Assembly: GCA_044376575.1 (NCBI GenBank)
Contig: JBILKR010000002.1
Coordinates: 62,001-126,000 of the forward strand
Direction: 5' to 3'
Origin: BA4 sp044376575
GTDB lineage: Bacteria; Bacteroidota; Bacteroidia; CAIKAF01
DNA: 64,000 nucleotides
The notes below the pieces were generated by a model, which was not told the DNA's origin, did not search any database, and saw only the letters and a program-made list of their open reading frames with translations. A program made the position numbers and the translations under genes. Positions 16,861 through 24,277 of the stretch are shown one piece after another (position 1 is the stretch's first letter; each line of letters begins with the position of its first letter).

Positions 16861-17742
16861 TTAATACAACTCATCAACTTTTAGTCGCAAGAATTTTCTC
16901 ACTGCTAAAAATGTACTAATAAAACTGATGATGACACCAATTAACGGTATTGAAATAAATATGAGAGAAATGATCATCAAGTCGTTGTTTAATAATGGTA
17001 ATCCATACTGACGTGTAATATATAAAATGAATACCAACAGCCCTACAGATGAAACAACTCCGGCAACTAATCCCTGAATAATACCATTATATAAAAACGG
17101 TTTCCTGATGAAGTCAGCCGTAGCACCCACCAACTGCATAGTTTTGATTGTAAACCTTTTTGAATACACAGCCAGGCGGATGGTATTATTTATCAATCCC
17201 GCCATGATGATCGACAGAAAAATGCAGATACCCAGCAATACATACTGAATACGTGTGGTGTTATGTTGAATATCCCTGATCATATTTTCGTCCTTGCTGA
17301 TTCCTCGTATCTGTTCACCAAACTCTTCAATCAATATCGCTTCCGTTTCCTTGATTTTATTCAGATCAGTATATTTTTCCTTGAGTGAAATTTCAATGGT
17401 ATAGCCTAGCGGATTAAACCCAAGAATTTCTGTTGGATCTTCATTCCATGTCTTTTTAAATTCAGCCAATGCCTGATCAGGCGTGATTAATCTGGCTTCG
17501 CGGATAAATTCTTTACTTTTCACCTGATTCAGCATCACCTTCGATTTGTTTTCATCCATATCAACGCTTAGTCCTATCTGTAACTTCAGATTTTCTTTGA
17601 CATAAGTAGTGAGTTTGCCGGCTGAAAACAGAAGCATCCCAATGGTGCCAAGAACAAATAATACCATAGATATGCTTACTACAGAAGTAAAATAAGCCAT
17701 TTGTAACCTGCGGTTATTAAACCGTTCTTCATTTTTTCCCAT
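16861..17742 (-). CDS. ftsX: Cell division protein FtsX
   Basis: 293 residues with the FtsX layout: a cytoplasmic N-terminus, helix 1 (about 20-42), an extracytoplasmic domain (about 45-165), and three helices (about 168-190, 215-245, 255-282) ending in the cytoplasm. The motifs NNTIRLAVYSKRFTIKTMQL and LVGATADFIRKPFL are diagnostic. FtsX with FtsE regulates peptidoglycan hydrolases at the septum. ftsE is not in this window. In many Bacteroidota ftsX is followed by a DUF3098 gene and uppP; here it is followed by the repeat cluster. Transcribed divergently from the histidine kinase across 137 nt. Confidence 0.95.
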   Translation of the reverse strand: MGKNEERFNNRRLQMAYFTSVVSISMVLFVLGTIGMLLFSAGKLTTYVKENLKLQIGLSVDMDENKSKVMLNQVKSKEFIREARLITPDQALAEFKKTWNEDPTEILGFNPLGYTIEISLKEKYTDLNKIKETEAILIEEFGEQIRGISKDENMIRDIQHNTTRIQYVLLGICIFLSIIMAGLINNTIRLAVYSKRFTIKTMQLVGATADFIRKPFLYNGIIQGLVAGVVSSVGLLVFILYITRQYGLPLLNNDLMIISLIFISIPLIGVIISFISTFLAVRKFLRLKVDELY

Positions 17743-17879
17743 GTTACAAATTTCAAGAATACCCGTTGTGTTTTTAATCTGATCTTAAAAATCTATTCAC
17801 AGTTTTTTTCACAATCTGATAATATATTCAAAAGACTCATGGTATATAATTCTTTGTATATTTATTTAAAATCTTTCAG

Positions 17880-19403
17880 GTGGATATTTATCAGGCAAAA
17901 AGGCGTTGGAAGTGGTGGTTAGCAGTTGCTGCTGCAGGAATAATTCTTACCACACTGTTATATACACAATACCTGGTGAACAGGATTGCCAGCGAGGAGT
18001 CTAAAAAAGCAGAACTCTGGGCACAGGCAATTCAAAACAGGGCACAACTAATCAGCGCTACAGACAGTATTTTTTCATTAATTGCCTCTGAAGAGCAAAG
18101 AAAAATTAGTTTATGGGCTGAGGCAAACAAATATATCTCCTCTTATGAAGGAGATGGCGATGGTGATTTTAATTTTGCCACCAAGATTATTTCAGGGAAC
18201 AACACCATTCCGGTCATTATTATCAATTCAAAAGGAGAAATTATTAACTATAATAATTTTCCTGAAGACAAAACAAATGACACTACATGGCTATATCAGC
18301 AACTTGAAATATTCAAATCAAAACATACTCCGATTGATGTTTCCTACAGGGTTTATGGGCAAACCATTCGTCAGTATTTATATTTTGATGATTCGTATAT
18401 ATTTCAGGATTTAAAACAAACAATTAATAACCTGGATAAAAGTTTTATTTCAGAAACTGTAATCAATTCAGCCTCGGTTCCTGTAATTTTCACCAACGAA
18501 AGAAAAGACAGTATCATCAGTTTTGGAAACATTGATAAGTTAGGATTCCCTGATACCATTGATTCTCAACAATTGATTGAAGCAATGAAGGATGCCAATA
18601 TGCTCGAAGTTGAGCTTTCGAAAGGAAAGAAAAATTACATTTTTTATAAAGACTCATATATCCTGAGTTTGCTAAAATATTTCCCGTTTGTTTTTCTCGC
18701 TTTAATTGCCGGATTTTTACTGGTGGCATATCTCTTGTTCAGCGTTGCAAGGAGATCAGAACAAAATCAGGTGTGGGTAGGAATGAGTAAGGAAACAGCA
18801 CATCAGTTGGGAACACCGCTTTCATCTCTGATAGGATGGCTCGAGATATTAAAATTAAAAAATACAGACCCTGAAGCGATTGCTGAAATAGAAAAAGATA
18901 TCGAACGCCTGCAAACCATAACGGAAAGATTTTCAAAAATCGGATCTACTCCGGAACTTCATACTGAAAATCTCGATTTACTTTTGACCGGTATTATTGA
19001 ATACATGAAAAAAAGAACATCTTCTAAAATTGAATACATTTATTCCAATGCTGTTTCATCTCCTGTAAATATTCAATTGAACAAACCATTGTTCGAATGG
19101 GTATTTGAAAATTTATTCCGCAATTCTATTGATGCTATTCAGGGTAAAGGCTATATCAAAATTGAAGTTTCTGATACAGGTAAACATATTGCTATTGATG
19201 TTACAGATTCTGGAAAAGGTATTCCTCAAGCACAATTCAAATCGGTATTCAGGCCGGGATTTACCACTAAAAAAAGAGGATGGGGGCTTGGATTATCATT
19301 GGTAAAAAGAATTATTGAAGATTATCATCGGGGTAAAATATTCATCAAACACAGTGAAATTGGAGTAGGAACAACCTTCCGTATTTTATTGAAATTAAAT
19401 TAA
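17880..19403 (+). CDS. Sensor histidine kinase (orphan)
   Basis: 507 residues. Two membrane helices (about 12-32 and 264-287) flank a periplasmic sensing region. The dimerisation box has GMSKETAHQLGTPLSSLIGW, with the phospho-accepting His at residue 308. The ATP-binding domain follows, with the N box FENLFRNSIDAIQ, G1 DVTDSGKGIP, F box FRPGFTTKKRG and G2 WGLGLSLVKRI. The TAHQLGTPLSS form of the H box is common in Bacteroidota kinases. No response regulator gene is adjacent, so its partner is unknown. The start is GTG at 17880; no better in-frame ATG precedes the first membrane helix. It overlaps the next gene by one base (TAATG). Confidence 0.93.
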   Translation: MDIYQAKRRWKWWLAVAAAGIILTTLLYTQYLVNRIASEESKKAELWAQAIQNRAQLISATDSIFSLIASEEQRKISLWAEANKYISSYEGDGDGDFNFATKIISGNNTIPVIIINSKGEIINYNNFPEDKTNDTTWLYQQLEIFKSKHTPIDVSYRVYGQTIRQYLYFDDSYIFQDLKQTINNLDKSFISETVINSASVPVIFTNERKDSIISFGNIDKLGFPDTIDSQQLIEAMKDANMLEVELSKGKKNYIFYKDSYILSLLKYFPFVFLALIAGFLLVAYLLFSVARRSEQNQVWVGMSKETAHQLGTPLSSLIGWLEILKLKNTDPEAIAEIEKDIERLQTITERFSKIGSTPELHTENLDLLLTGIIEYMKKRTSSKIEYIYSNAVSSPVNIQLNKPLFEWVFENLFRNSIDAIQGKGYIKIEVSDTGKHIAIDVTDSGKGIPQAQFKSVFRPGFTTKKRGWGLGLSLVKRIIEDYHRGKIFIKHSEIGVGTTFRILLKLN

Positions 19404-20257
19404 TGCGCGGATTTATCATACTTGTTTTGTTGATTTTTCAGCAGTTGTCAGCACAACAATTAAAAGTTTTACATAAAGTAGAATTGGATCCACATGTTTC
19501 TGAAACTTCAGGATTGATTTATATCGGTGGAATGTTATGGACCATCAACGACTCCGGTGGACAACCGGAAATCTATCAGGTGGATAGTACTTCCGGAAAA
19601 ATATTAAAAACAATACGTATTTCAAATGCAAAAAATACGGACTGGGAAGATATCACAACCGATAAAAAGCACATATATATCGGCGATACGGGGAATAACA
19701 AAGGGAAGAGAAACAAAGGAGTAATTTATAAAATACCTGCAGACATTGTTTATACAGCACAGACAATAATTTCAGTAACAGCCGACTCAATTACTTTTGA
19801 ATTTCCTGACTATTCATATCAGCATAAAACACCGCACGATTTCGACTGCGAAGCTATTTTTGCCTATCAGGAGCATTTAATTTTGATTACAAAAAACAGA
19901 AAAAATAATCATGCTTTTGTTTATAAAATACCTAATAAAAAAGGCCACCATATTGCGGAATATATCAATACAATTTCATCCAAAGGAATGGTTACAGGTG
20001 CTGATATTAACAATAACGGAGAGCTCGCTGTTGTATCATATACACGTGATTTACTTTTCTGTTTTATTGATGTGTATAAAATTGAATCTGTTTTTTCAAA
20101 TAATAAATCAAATCCTGTAATTTCTTATACACTGCCATCAGTTGAATGGGGTCAGGTTGAATCGGTGAGCTGGATGAATAATAATATTGCACTTACCAAT
20201 GAAGCCATTAAAAAAATCAACTTCCCTGCTTTTTTGAAAATTATCAAACCATTTTAG
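19403..20257 (+). CDS. Secreted beta-propeller-like protein of unknown function
   Basis: 284 residues. A signal peptide (MRGFIILVLLIFQQLSAQQ) points to export. The rest looks like a WD40/propeller-type fold with repeated short strands: SETSGLIYIGGMLWTINDSG, NTDWEDITTDKKHIYIGDTG, then DFDCEAIFAYQEHLILITKN. Proteins with the DWEDI...YIGDTGNN wording recur in Bacteroidota, but I know of no assigned function. Translational coupling to the histidine kinase (1-nt overlap) suggests a link to signalling at the envelope, for example as a periplasmic accessory; this is inference. No C-terminal T9SS domain is present. Confidence 0.75.
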   Translation: MRGFIILVLLIFQQLSAQQLKVLHKVELDPHVSETSGLIYIGGMLWTINDSGGQPEIYQVDSTSGKILKTIRISNAKNTDWEDITTDKKHIYIGDTGNNKGKRNKGVIYKIPADIVYTAQTIISVTADSITFEFPDYSYQHKTPHDFDCEAIFAYQEHLILITKNRKNNHAFVYKIPNKKGHHIAEYINTISSKGMVTGADINNNGELAVVSYTRDLLFCFIDVYKIESVFSNNKSNPVISYTLPSVEWGQVESVSWMNNNIALTNEAIKKINFPAFLKIIKPF

Positions 20258-20282
20258 GTAAATCACTAAATATTTTGCAAAT

Positions 20283-20301
20283 TAGTGTATTAAATACACT
20301 A
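20283..20301. promoter_or_regulatory. Palindromic operator before the Nudix-type regulator
   Basis: T-AGTGTAT-TAA-ATACACT-A, a perfect 7+3+7 palindrome at 20284-20300 with one further symmetric pair. It ends 5 nt before the ATG of the regulator gene and follows a promoter-like TATTTTG (20272-20280 region), so a bound protein would block transcription or translation. An almost identical palindrome lies at 56963-56979 before the CotH gene. Autoregulation by the Nudix-type protein is the simplest reading. Confidence 0.65.
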
Positions 20302-20305
20302 TAAT

Positions 20306-20953
20306 ATGAACAATCAACATACAATGTATGCAACAGTAGAGGTTGTCATCTTTACTTATCATCAAAATCAGATAAAAGTATTACTGCAAAAGAATAGCGA
20401 CAAATCATTGAAAGGCAAATGGGCATTGCCTGTATTTCCATTAAAGACAAAAGACAGCATAGAGAAAACAATTAAAAAAGCTTCACAGCATTTTGAAAAT
20501 TTGGAATTAAAAACAGGATGGAATATCAATGTTTTTTCTGATCCGGAGCGCTTTCCTAAAAAGAGAGTGATTGCCTTTCCGGTAATTATGTTTTGTTCTC
20601 CCGAAAAAATAGATGAAGGATCTTTAGATAGTCAATGGATTTCAATTTCGTTATTAAGTGGACTTGTGTTAGATCACAAGAAAATAATCAATGAAGCGAT
20701 ATCATATCTTCGTATGCAAACAGGTTCACAGGAGTATGTATTTCATTTGCTTCCTTCGAAATTTACGTTAACACAATTACAGGAATGCCTGGAATGTGTT
20801 TATGAAACTACACTGGATAAAAGAAATTTCAGAAAACGAATACTGCTCTCAGATGTGGTGAAGCCTACCAAATCGAAAGAAAAAGGAGTAGCACATAAAG
20901 CGGCTGTTTTATATTCATTGAATGCAAAAGCTTTAAGAAATTTCAAAGCATAA
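20306..20953 (+). CDS. Nudix-domain transcriptional regulator (NrtR-like)
   Basis: 215 residues: an N-terminal Nudix fold (about 5-135) and a C-terminal winged helix (about 140-215). The C-terminal segment LPSKFTLTQLQECLECVYET followed by LDKRNFRKRILLSD is the DNA-binding signature of NrtR/AraR-type regulators. The Nudix box is degraded: the region after GKWALPVFPL reads KTIKKASQHFENLELKTGW and lacks the REUxEExG glutamates, so it should bind a nucleotide or sugar ligand without hydrolysing it. Related Bacteroidota proteins control NAD or sugar genes. It has a palindrome right before its start and is followed one base later by a secreted phosphodiesterase gene, a likely co-regulated partner. 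Confidence 0.88.
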   Translation: MNNQHTMYATVEVVIFTYHQNQIKVLLQKNSDKSLKGKWALPVFPLKTKDSIEKTIKKASQHFENLELKTGWNINVFSDPERFPKKRVIAFPVIMFCSPEKIDEGSLDSQWISISLLSGLVLDHKKIINEAISYLRMQTGSQEYVFHLLPSKFTLTQLQECLECVYETTLDKRNFRKRILLSDVVKPTKSKEKGVAHKAAVLYSLNAKALRNFKA

Positions 20954-20954
20954 C

Positions 20955-21761
20955 ATGAAATTTTCGTTTTTGCTTTTTCTGTTTTTCTTTCATTATTTTC
21001 ATACATATTCTCAAACATTTATTCCTGTTGGTCATGCACATAATGATTACATGAACGAGCATCCCCTTTTCGATGCGCTTGATTGTGGGATGAACAGTGT
21101 TGAAGTTGATGTTTGTATGTATAAAAATTCATTGCGGGTTTCGCATTTTTCATGGTTGTTGTCATTCAAAAAGACAATACAGGAATTATATCTTGATCCT
21201 TTAAAAAAACGCATTCTTGCTAATGGCGGAAGGGTTTATAAAACATCACCTATTCCATTTGTGTTGATGATAGAATTTAAAGATGATGGTAATAAAAGTT
21301 ATGACTTACTACTGGAAATTTTACAGCCTTATCAAGACCTCCTAATGAAGGTGATTAATGATTCTGTTTTATATGGTCCGGTGCAGATATTATTATCCGG
21401 AAACAAACCCACGCAAAGAATCGCAGAAGAATCAGAAAGAATAGTTTTTATAGATGGGTCTGTCGGTTCTGATGCAAGGTATCCGTCACATCTTATACAG
21501 CGGGTCAGCAATCCATACCATCAGTATTTCAGGTGGAACGGAATTGCACGTCATCAGCCTGAAGGCGACAAAGCAATTCTTGATTCTTTGGTTTTACAAA
21601 CACATCAATTAGATCGACAACTCCGGTTTTATGCCTGTCCCAATAATAAAAAAATATGGAAAGTACTACTTGATGCGGGCGTTGATTGGTTGAATGTTGA
21701 TGATCTGAATAAGTTCAATAGGTTTTATAAAAAATATATGCATGAGAAATACTCGAACTGA
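20955..21761 (+). CDS. Secreted PLC-like / AIM6-like phosphodiesterase
   Basis: 268 residues with a signal peptide (about 1-20). The mature N-terminus reads PVGHAHNDY, followed by MNSVEVDVCMYKNSLRVSHF. That is the TIM-barrel start of the PLC-like phosphodiesterase superfamily, in the subgroup related to yeast AIM6 and glycerophosphodiester phosphodiesterases (His-Asn-Asp, then ExD and a second His). IEFKDD in the middle supplies a further metal ligand. The likely substrate is a phosphodiester lipid or glycerophosphodiester, not assignable from sequence. It begins one base after the regulator's stop codon, so the two are almost certainly co-transcribed. Confidence 0.82.
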   Translation: MKFSFLLFLFFFHYFHTYSQTFIPVGHAHNDYMNEHPLFDALDCGMNSVEVDVCMYKNSLRVSHFSWLLSFKKTIQELYLDPLKKRILANGGRVYKTSPIPFVLMIEFKDDGNKSYDLLLEILQPYQDLLMKVINDSVLYGPVQILLSGNKPTQRIAEESERIVFIDGSVGSDARYPSHLIQRVSNPYHQYFRWNGIARHQPEGDKAILDSLVLQTHQLDRQLRFYACPNNKKIWKVLLDAGVDWLNVDDLNKFNRFYKKYMHEKYSN

Positions 21762-21848
21762 GACCGTTTAAGGATTAAGGTTGAGGCTTCTGATCATGCT
21801 TACGGCTCTCGGCTAACTGCTAACCCCTCACTCTTTCCCGATCAAAAA
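21762..21848 (+). other. Intergenic spacer with repeat-family fragments
   Basis: Non-coding 87 bp between two convergent genes. It contains TAACTGCTAAC (21814-21824), a member of the short repeat family seen at 16590-16831, and GCTTACGGCTCTCGGC, which resembles parts of repeat B. No terminator hairpin is obvious. Confidence 0.5.
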
Positions 21849-22727
21849 TTAAATATGCTTTTCAGCATGGTAAGAAGATCTTACCAAAGGACCACTTTCA
21901 ACATAACGCAATCCTTTTCTTAATCCTATTTCTTTTAGACTGGCAAATTTTTCAGGAGTGATAAATTCCTTCACAGGTAAATGTTCTTTGGTGGGTTGCA
22001 GGTACTGCCCCAATGTCATAATTTGTACTCCCACCTGAACAAGGTCTTCCATAGTTTCTTCAATTTCTTCCTGCGATTCTCCAAGTCCGAGCATAATTCC
22101 TGACTTTGTCGTTACACCATGATCACTGAGTCGTTTCAGAACTTCAAGACTTCTGTCATATTTTGCCTGAATGCGAACTTCTTTTGTAAGTCGCCTAACA
22201 GTTTCTAGATTATGCGAAACAATTTCCGGTTTCACATCAATAATGCGTTGAAGATTTTCCCATTTTCCCTGAAAGTCCGGTATCAATGTTTCAATGGTTA
22301 TTCCGGGATTGAGCTGTCGTACAAGTTCAACGGTTTTGGCCCATATCTCGCTACCACCATCTTTTAAATCATCACGGTCAACAGAAGTAATCACAGCATG
22401 TTTTAATTCCATTAACTTAACGGATTTTGCAACACGCAATGGTTCATACGGATCCACATCTGCAGGCTTACCAGTTGAAACAGCACAGAATCCGCAGGAG
22501 CGTGTACACACATTTCCCAATATCATAAATGTGGCAGTACCCACACCCCAGCACTCGCCCATATTAGGACAATTACCACTTTCGCAGATGGTATGCAGTT
22601 TGTGCTCACTTACAATATTTCTGACTTTTTTATACTCTTCTCCGGTAGGTAACTTTACACGAAGCCAGTCAGGTTTTTTTGCTTTCGGTCTTTCGTTATC
22701 TGACGATATTTCTATTGTGCTGCTCAT
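21849..22727 (-). CDS. lipA: Lipoyl synthase
   Basis: 292 residues. Radical SAM enzyme that inserts two sulfurs into octanoyl-protein to make the lipoyl cofactor. Both iron-sulfur clusters are accounted for: the auxiliary cluster Cys48, Cys53 and Cys59 (CESGNCPNMGEC) and the radical SAM cluster Cys74, Cys78 and Cys81 (CTRSCGFC). The C-terminal RSSYHAE supplies the Ser ligand of the auxiliary cluster. GTATFMILGN and GQYLQPTKEHLPV are also typical. Length is normal for the family. Divergent from the OsmC-like gene, with an inverted repeat in the shared intergenic region. lipB is not in the window. Confidence 0.98.
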   Translation of the reverse strand: MSSTIEISSDNERPKAKKPDWLRVKLPTGEEYKKVRNIVSEHKLHTICESGNCPNMGECWGVGTATFMILGNVCTRSCGFCAVSTGKPADVDPYEPLRVAKSVKLMELKHAVITSVDRDDLKDGGSEIWAKTVELVRQLNPGITIETLIPDFQGKWENLQRIIDVKPEIVSHNLETVRRLTKEVRIQAKYDRSLEVLKRLSDHGVTTKSGIMLGLGESQEEIEETMEDLVQVGVQIMTLGQYLQPTKEHLPVKEFITPEKFASLKEIGLRKGLRYVESGPLVRSSYHAEKHI

Positions 22728-22738
22728 TTTAATTTGGT

Positions 22739-22816
22739 ATCACGAAAATAATAAAAATTCATGGTTTCATTTTAACATCTTAAAAACTGATTTGTTCTGA
22801 ATTCTTATTTCGTGAT
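22739..22816. repeat. Inverted repeat between lipA and the OsmC-like gene
   Basis: ATCACGAAA at 22739-22747 and its exact complement TTTCGTGAT at 22808-22816, 60 nt apart. Allowing one bulged base, the right arm extends to TTATTTCGTGAT. The left arm lies 12-20 nt before the lipA start and the right arm about 22-30 nt before the -7 element of the other gene. It could be a paired operator for both genes or a chance feature. Confidence 0.4.
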
Positions 22817-22837
22817 TATATTGAAAGAAGTAGGTCG

Positions 22838-22845
22838 TATATTTG
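22838..22845 (+). promoter_or_regulatory. -7 promoter element for the OsmC-like gene
   Basis: TATATTTG, exact TAnnTTTG, 12 nt before the ATG at 22858. It includes the TTG at 22843, which would otherwise look like an in-frame start codon, so it argues for the later ATG and a very short leader. Confidence 0.5.
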
Positions 22846-22857
22846 AAGAAAAAAAAG

Positions 22858-23265
22858 ATGAGTGTAATGCATATTGAATATTCAGGTGATTTGCGGACGC
22901 AAGCCACACATTTTTCCGGTGCTTCAATTATTACAGATGCGCCGGTAGATAATCATGGCAAGGGAGAAGCCTTTTCGCCCACCGATTTACTTTGCACCTC
23001 TCTCGGTACGTGCATGATGACCATCATGGCCATCGAAGCAAAAAAATTAGAAGTTTCATTTGAAAATGTAAAGGCAGATGTAAGAAAGTTTATGCTGGCA
23101 TCACCACGCAGGGTTGGAAAAATACATGTAATGCTATTTATGCCAAGGGCGTTGGAAAATCACCCTCACAGAGAAAAACTGGAACAAGCAGGAATTAATT
23201 GCCCAGTAGCATTAAGCATACATCCTGATATAGAAAAACAAATAGAATTTAAATACGAGTTATAA
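22858..23265 (+). CDS. OsmC family protein
   Basis: 135 residues. OsmC-fold thiol peroxidase family. Two redox cysteines are present: one in LLCTSLGTCMMTIMAIEAKK on the long helix and one in INCPVALSIHPDI near the C-terminus. The N-terminal GDLRTQATHFSGASIITDAP and GKGEAFSPTDLL are standard for the YhfA/OsmC-like subgroup. Members reduce organic hydroperoxides, though many are uncharacterised. I use ATG 22858; an upstream in-frame TTG (22843) would add five lysine-rich residues and falls inside the promoter element. A strong hairpin overlaps the stop codon. Confidence 0.93.
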   Translation: MSVMHIEYSGDLRTQATHFSGASIITDAPVDNHGKGEAFSPTDLLCTSLGTCMMTIMAIEAKKLEVSFENVKADVRKFMLASPRRVGKIHVMLFMPRALENHPHREKLEQAGINCPVALSIHPDIEKQIEFKYEL

Positions 23266-23286
23266 ATCAGAGATTTCTGATTTATA
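23261..23286. terminator. Hairpin after the OsmC-like gene
   Basis: Perfect 11-bp stem (TATAAATCAGA / TCTGATTTATA) with a GATT loop, overlapping the stop codon. It sits between two convergent genes and could terminate both. It is AT-rich and lacks a T-run, so termination strength is uncertain. Confidence 0.5.
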
Positions 23287-23313
23287 TAAAGGGCGTAAAA
23301 TTTTTAAATCAGA

Positions 23314-23442
23314 TTAACCGTTTTGCTGACCGTTCTTTTCAGTCTGTTGACCATAAGCCGGACAACTTTCTTTGGTTTTACATGATGTCATCATTACGAT
23401 TCCAAAAACGGCAATAATAAAATAGGCAATTGCTCTTTTCAT
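23314..23442 (-). CDS. Small lipoprotein with CPAYG motif
   Basis: 42 residues. MKRAIAYFIIAVFGIVMMTS precedes Cys21, which ends a lipobox-like MTSC. The mature peptide is only about 22 residues, beginning CKTKESCPAYG and rich in Gln, Asn and Gly. Tiny lipoproteins with a CPAY motif are common in Bacteroidota, with no known function. A longer frame extends upstream to 23502, but the Met at 23442 directly precedes a standard signal sequence. Convergent with the OsmC-like gene. Confidence 0.75.
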   Translation of the reverse strand: MKRAIAYFIIAVFGIVMMTSCKTKESCPAYGQQTEKNGQQNG

Positions 23443-23611
23443 GATTGATAAAATCTTTTTTATTTTGTTACAGAAACGAAAATACAATTTAAAACAATAC
23501 ATATTAGCTAAAATTTATATTCGTTATCAAAAATTAGCGTTAATAACTTATCTCAATCATTCGAAAAAAATATTTAAATAATTGGAAAACAAGGATATAA
23601 AAAAAGCTGTG

Positions 23612-24277
23612 ATGATTGAAGATTCCTGGTATGAAGTCTTAAAACAGGAATTTATGGCTGCATATTTTCAGGATTTAATCGCTTTTTTAAAGAAAGAAAA
23701 AAGTGAACATATTATTTATCCTCCGGGTGGATTAATTTTTAAGGCCTTTGATTCAACGCCATTTGAAAAAGTGAAAGTAGTGATATTGGGACAAGACCCT
23801 TACCATGGAAAAGGCCAGGCTGAGGGATTATCTTTTTCAGTTCCTCCTGGTATTACTTGTCCTCCATCGCTCAAAAACATATATAAAGAAATGCGTGATG
23901 ATTTGGGCATTCAGCCTGTATCTCACGGTCATTTGGCGGCATGGGCAGAGCAAGGAGTGTTATTGTTAAATTCAGTTTTAACCGTGAGGGCATCACAGCC
24001 CGGATCGCACCGAAACAAAGGATGGGAATTATTTACTGATCATGTGATACAACTCTTATCATCAAGCAGAGAACATATTGTATTTATTCTATGGGGAAAA
24101 TATGCACAGGAAAAAGAACGATTGATAGATGCAACAAAGCATTGTATTTTAAAGGCAGCGCATCCTTCACCATACTCTGCGGCAGCGGGTTTTTTCGGAT
24201 GTCGTCATTTCTCTAAAACAAATGCATATCTTCAGCAAAACAATATTCTGCCCGTTAACTGGGATCTAAACAGGTAA
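23612..24277 (+). CDS. ung: Uracil-DNA glycosylase (family 1)
   Basis: 221 residues. Removes uracil from DNA at the start of base excision repair. Water-activating loop GQDPYHGKGQA (Asp62), LSFSVPPG, LLLNSVLTVRA and the Leu/minor-groove loop HPSPYSAAAGFFGCRHFS are all present. The ATG at 23612 gives MIEDSWYEVL, which aligns with the E. coli start (five residues before the conserved Trp). A TTG at 23582 would add ten residues and remains possible. The stop codon abuts the start of the TPR gene, so they probably share a transcript. Confidence 0.96.
   Translation: MIEDSWYEVLKQEFMAAYFQDLIAFLKKEKSEHIIYPPGGLIFKAFDSTPFEKVKVVILGQDPYHGKGQAEGLSFSVPPGITCPPSLKNIYKEMRDDLGIQPVSHGHLAAWAEQGVLLLNSVLTVRASQPGSHRNKGWELFTDHVIQLLSSSREHIVFILWGKYAQEKERLIDATKHCILKAAHPSPYSAAAGFFGCRHFSKTNAYLQQNNILPVNWDLNR

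Noticed and set aside
22843..22857. TTG start for the OsmC-like protein
   Set aside because: The TTG falls inside the exact -7 promoter element 22838-22845, and the extra residues are a poly-lysine run.
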